Of a stretch of DNA of 7,771 nucleotides, positions 5,577-7,771 are shown one piece after another; the stretch's first letter is position 1, and every line of letters starts with the position of its first letter. A program made the translations under genes and the position numbers. The stretch is taken from assembly GCA_964546835.1 (NCBI GenBank), contig CAZJKW010000104.1:1-7771 (forward strand), read 5' to 3'. Under the pieces are notes generated by a model, which worked only from the letters and a program-made list of their open reading frames with translations, ran no database searches and was not told where the DNA came from. This DNA is from JAHCHL01 sp964546835. Lineage in GTDB: Bacteria; Armatimonadota; Fimbriimonadia; Fimbriimonadales; ATM1.

Positions 5577-7771
5577 ATGAATAAGAGTCAGCGTTTTCTT
5601 TTTTCTTTCATTTTGGTTGGTGCCTTCGTTTGTTCAATTTCGGCTCCAATTTCGACTTTGGGCTTGGGCGTTCAAGAAGGAATTCCAAGACCTCAATTTG
5701 CCGGTAGAGGTATCACCGAAACCGTCGATGAGATCATGAAGCGGGATGAACCCGTTAACTTTGACCCGAACAACATGGTCCCATCCAAAAATAAGGAACG
5801 CGAAATTGACCGTTCCGAATTGCCCGTTGACCCACGTTCGCCGTGGATTTCAAGTTGGCCACCTTCAACTTCCGGAAGAACCCCTGTCCGCACGGAAGGA
5901 AGGAGTTTCTTTAACACTCGGCCGCGAATGATGCCGGGAATGTACTTGCCCCAAACCCTTGGAACAAGTTTTCTTGGGATTCAAGTGTCTGAGTCCGGTG
6001 CCATTCCTCCCGATACCGTTGGAGCAGTTAGCCAAACCCAAATTTTGGTGGCGACCAATGGTCGAATCAAAGTGTTTAGCAAAGCGGGTGTATTGGGATC
6101 GCTGAATGTATCGATGAATACCTTTTTCACTTCAGTAAGAGGAGGTGCGGGAGTTTCCGACCCGGTCGTTCGATATGACCGACTGTCAGGTCGGTTTTTT
6201 GTTTGTGCAATCACGACGAATCAGCCGAATCGGATATTGATAGCAGTTAGCGGAACAGGAACGATTACCGGGACGGCAAGTTTTACTTTCTTTCAGTTTC
6301 AACAAGATTCAATTGGGGCCGCCGGGTTAGATGCCGGTGGTTTTGCCGATTACTGCACATTGGCAGTTGATAATAATGCTGTTTATATTGGAGTTAATTT
6401 GTTTAGAACGAATAACACGGTTAACGGCACCATGTTTGTAATACGAAAGTCAGACTTGATCGCATCTGTGTTAACGGTAACTGCGTTTAGGACGCTTTGG
6501 GTAAGCCCGGATGGCCCGATGTCGCCAAGAGGAGCCGACAGCGATGATTCCACTCAAACGGAAGGATACATTTTAGGTGTTGATGCATTTAACTTTGGAC
6601 AATTGATTTATCGTCGAATTTCCAATCCCGGTGGTGCTCCAACACTTGGTGGTAATACAGTTTTGGTGATTCCAGCGACGGTTTATCCGATGAATACTTT
6701 GGCTCAAGGAAGTACGGCTGCTCTCGACGCATTGGACGACCGACTGTATCAAGCGATGATTCGATTGAATCGCAATACCGGAGTTAGGACATTGGTAACC
6801 GCTCACAATCTTCAAGTCACCTCAACAGGTGTTGCATCAAACAGTGGTGGAAGAAACGGGTCGAGATTTTACGAAGTTGGGAATTTAACGGGTACTTGGA
6901 CACTCGTTCAAACTGCAACTTTGTTTGACAGTGCTGCATCGAATCCTCGCTTTTACACGATTCCGTCAATTGCGAAATCGGGACAAGGACATTTTGCGAT
7001 GGGATTCACTGAATCGGGAGCGCTTTTGGGAGCGAGCATTGGAATTGCGGGACGATGGAGCACCGACGCTCTTGGAACGATTCAAGCATCAACGTTAGCC
7101 CAGGCTTCCGGCGGAACCTATAACGTCGAAGCGAGTCCACCTCAACGATGGGGTGATTATTCGGCAACTTGTGTTGACCCATCGGATGACATGACCATGT
7201 GGACTTTCCAAGAGTATTGCAATGCAAACAATTCATGGGCAGTTCGCGTGATTAAAATCAATGCGCCTGCCCCGCCAACGATTAATTCGGTTGCACCTAA
7301 TAATGGAAATCAAGGTGTCTCGAATTTGAATGTGGTTGTTACCGGAACTTCGGCAAATGCAACTGCATTTTTTGATACGGATGCATCTTACACACAACGG
7401 TTGACCGCATCTTTCAGTGGTACGGGAATCACGGTAAACAGCGTGGCACGCAATAGCGATACGCAAGTGACAATCAACATTTCGATTTCTGCCGGTGCAG
7501 CAACGGGAGCAAGGACGCTCACAATCACCAATCCTGACGGACAGTTTGTAACGTCAAGTTTCACCGTCAATTCGGGTGGGCCGACTACCGTTGCACCGAC
7601 TTCATTTTTGTGGGGACCGGGACTACCGGTTAGCGGAAACCTGGCAAGTTTGGCGACAAGCGATAACAATAAGTTGATCGGAATTTTGAATCCATCTGCC
7701 GAAGAAACGGGTGACCCTGTGACACTGACGATCAATGGTACATCGCCGGTCGTTTCACCAACATCAATGCA
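5577..7771 (+). CDS. Large secreted multidomain protein (propeller-like, IPT-like and C-terminal beta domain), 3' partial
   Basis: The frame is open from ATG 5577 to the right edge (731 codons plus two bases), so the C-terminus is missing. Residues 1-23 form a signal peptide (K3, R6, then hydrophobic FLFSFILVGAFVCSIS); the exact cleavage site is unclear. Residues about 34-125 are a charged, proline-rich linker. The body (about 128-560) carries motifs I recognise from large secreted bacterial proteins: GAIPPDTVGAV (D146), SDPVVRYDRLSGRFFV (D195, D201) and RWGDYSATCVDPSDD (from R524). These suggest a beta-propeller-like fold, which is inference. Two cysteines, C532 and C548, flank the last motif. 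Residues about 568-665 look like an IPT/TIG-type immunoglobulin-like domain (INSVAPNNGNQGV ... LTITNPDGQFVTSSFTVN). From about 672 a further beta domain begins, VAPTSFLWGPGLPVSGNLASL. Composition is rich in Ser, Thr, Gly and Asn, as in extracellular proteins. No catalytic motif is visible; a binding or surface structural role is likely. Confidence 0.85.
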   Translation, partial: MNKSQRFLFSFILVGAFVCSISAPISTLGLGVQEGIPRPQFAGRGITETVDEIMKRDEPVNFDPNNMVPSKNKEREIDRSELPVDPRSPWISSWPPSTSGRTPVRTEGRSFFNTRPRMMPGMYLPQTLGTSFLGIQVSESGAIPPDTVGAVSQTQILVATNGRIKVFSKAGVLGSLNVSMNTFFTSVRGGAGVSDPVVRYDRLSGRFFVCAITTNQPNRILIAVSGTGTITGTASFTFFQFQQDSIGAAGLDAGGFADYCTLAVDNNAVYIGVNLFRTNNTVNGTMFVIRKSDLIASVLTVTAFRTLWVSPDGPMSPRGADSDDSTQTEGYILGVDAFNFGQLIYRRISNPGGAPTLGGNTVLVIPATVYPMNTLAQGSTAALDALDDRLYQAMIRLNRNTGVRTLVTAHNLQVTSTGVASNSGGRNGSRFYEVGNLTGTWTLVQTATLFDSAASNPRFYTIPSIAKSGQGHFAMGFTESGALLGASIGIAGRWSTDALGTIQASTLAQASGGTYNVEASPPQRWGDYSATCVDPSDDMTMWTFQEYCNANNSWAVRVIKINAPAPPTINSVAPNNGNQGVSNLNVVVTGTSANATAFFDTDASYTQRLTASFSGTGITVNSVARNSDTQVTINISISAGAATGARTLTITNPDGQFVTSSFTVNSGGPTTVAPTSFLWGPGLPVSGNLASLATSDNNKLIGILNPSAEETGDPVTLTINGTSPVVSPTSM
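6178..6200 (+). other. Terminator-like hairpin inside the secreted protein gene
   Basis: ACCGAC (6178-6183) and GTCGGT (6190-6195) are perfect complements around the loop TGTCAG, with 4 of 6 pairs G-C. A run of six T follows directly (6195-6200). This is the textbook shape of an intrinsic terminator, but it lies about 600 bases inside an open reading frame and encodes the family motif YDRLSGRFF. It may cause pausing or partial termination, or be coincidental. Confidence 0.45.

Noticed and set aside
5278..5580. Possible 100-residue plus-strand ORF overlapping the GCS2 gene end
   Set aside because: It is an out-of-frame shadow of a well-supported gene with no recognisable motif and no start signal, and it overlaps the terminator hairpin and the next start.
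6573..7735. Several minus-strand ORFs of 76-115 residues
   Set aside because: They lie opposite the continuous plus-strand secreted protein frame, which has coherent domain motifs throughout; the antisense frames show no family features.

Overview
The window carries five protein genes and no RNA gene, mobile element or CRISPR array. Base composition is moderate (roughly mid-40s % GC by eye), coding density is high, and TTG appears as a start codon. The lysA protein is of the type ending in a GAYNYSMASNYNR motif. The last gene combines a signal peptide, a propeller-like body, an IPT-like domain and a C-terminal VAPTSF...SGNLASL domain. I associate this combination with Armatimonadota (Fimbriimonadia-like bacteria) from memory; the taxon is a moderate-confidence inference, not a demonstrated result.

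Layout: (1) 2-1447 (+), the 3' three-quarters of uvrC, entering from the left edge without its GIY-YIG nuclease domain. (2) 1449-2771 (-), complete lysA, diaminopimelate decarboxylase, tail-to-tail with uvrC and one base apart. (3) 2772-2831, a 60-base divergent spacer that must serve lysA and the operon to its right. (4) 2832-4454 (+), a probably exported TPR protein of the HMPSHI / HN-x-x-H family, followed 3 bases later and in the same reading frame by (5) 4458-5468 (+), a glutamate-cysteine ligase family 2 (GCS2, YbdK-like) enzyme starting with TTG. (6) 5537-5566, a terminator-like hairpin. (7) 5577 to the right edge (+), the first 731 codons of a large secreted multidomain protein that is still open at the window end.

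uvrC (nucleotide excision repair) and lysA (lysine and peptidoglycan precursor supply) are housekeeping genes with no functional tie to each other beyond position. The TPR and GCS2 genes form a probable two-gene operon of unknown biochemical purpose. This is the most plausible place for an undescribed function: an exported, His/Cys-motif-bearing repeat protein next to a cytoplasmic ATP-dependent amide ligase-like enzyme. The last gene is a probable cell-surface or extracellular protein with its own ribosome binding site. Two hairpins, one in its leader and one inside its coding sequence, look like intrinsic terminators and deserve a check. I see no clear evidence of a spectacular new system; most signals are ordinary genes of a poorly studied lineage.
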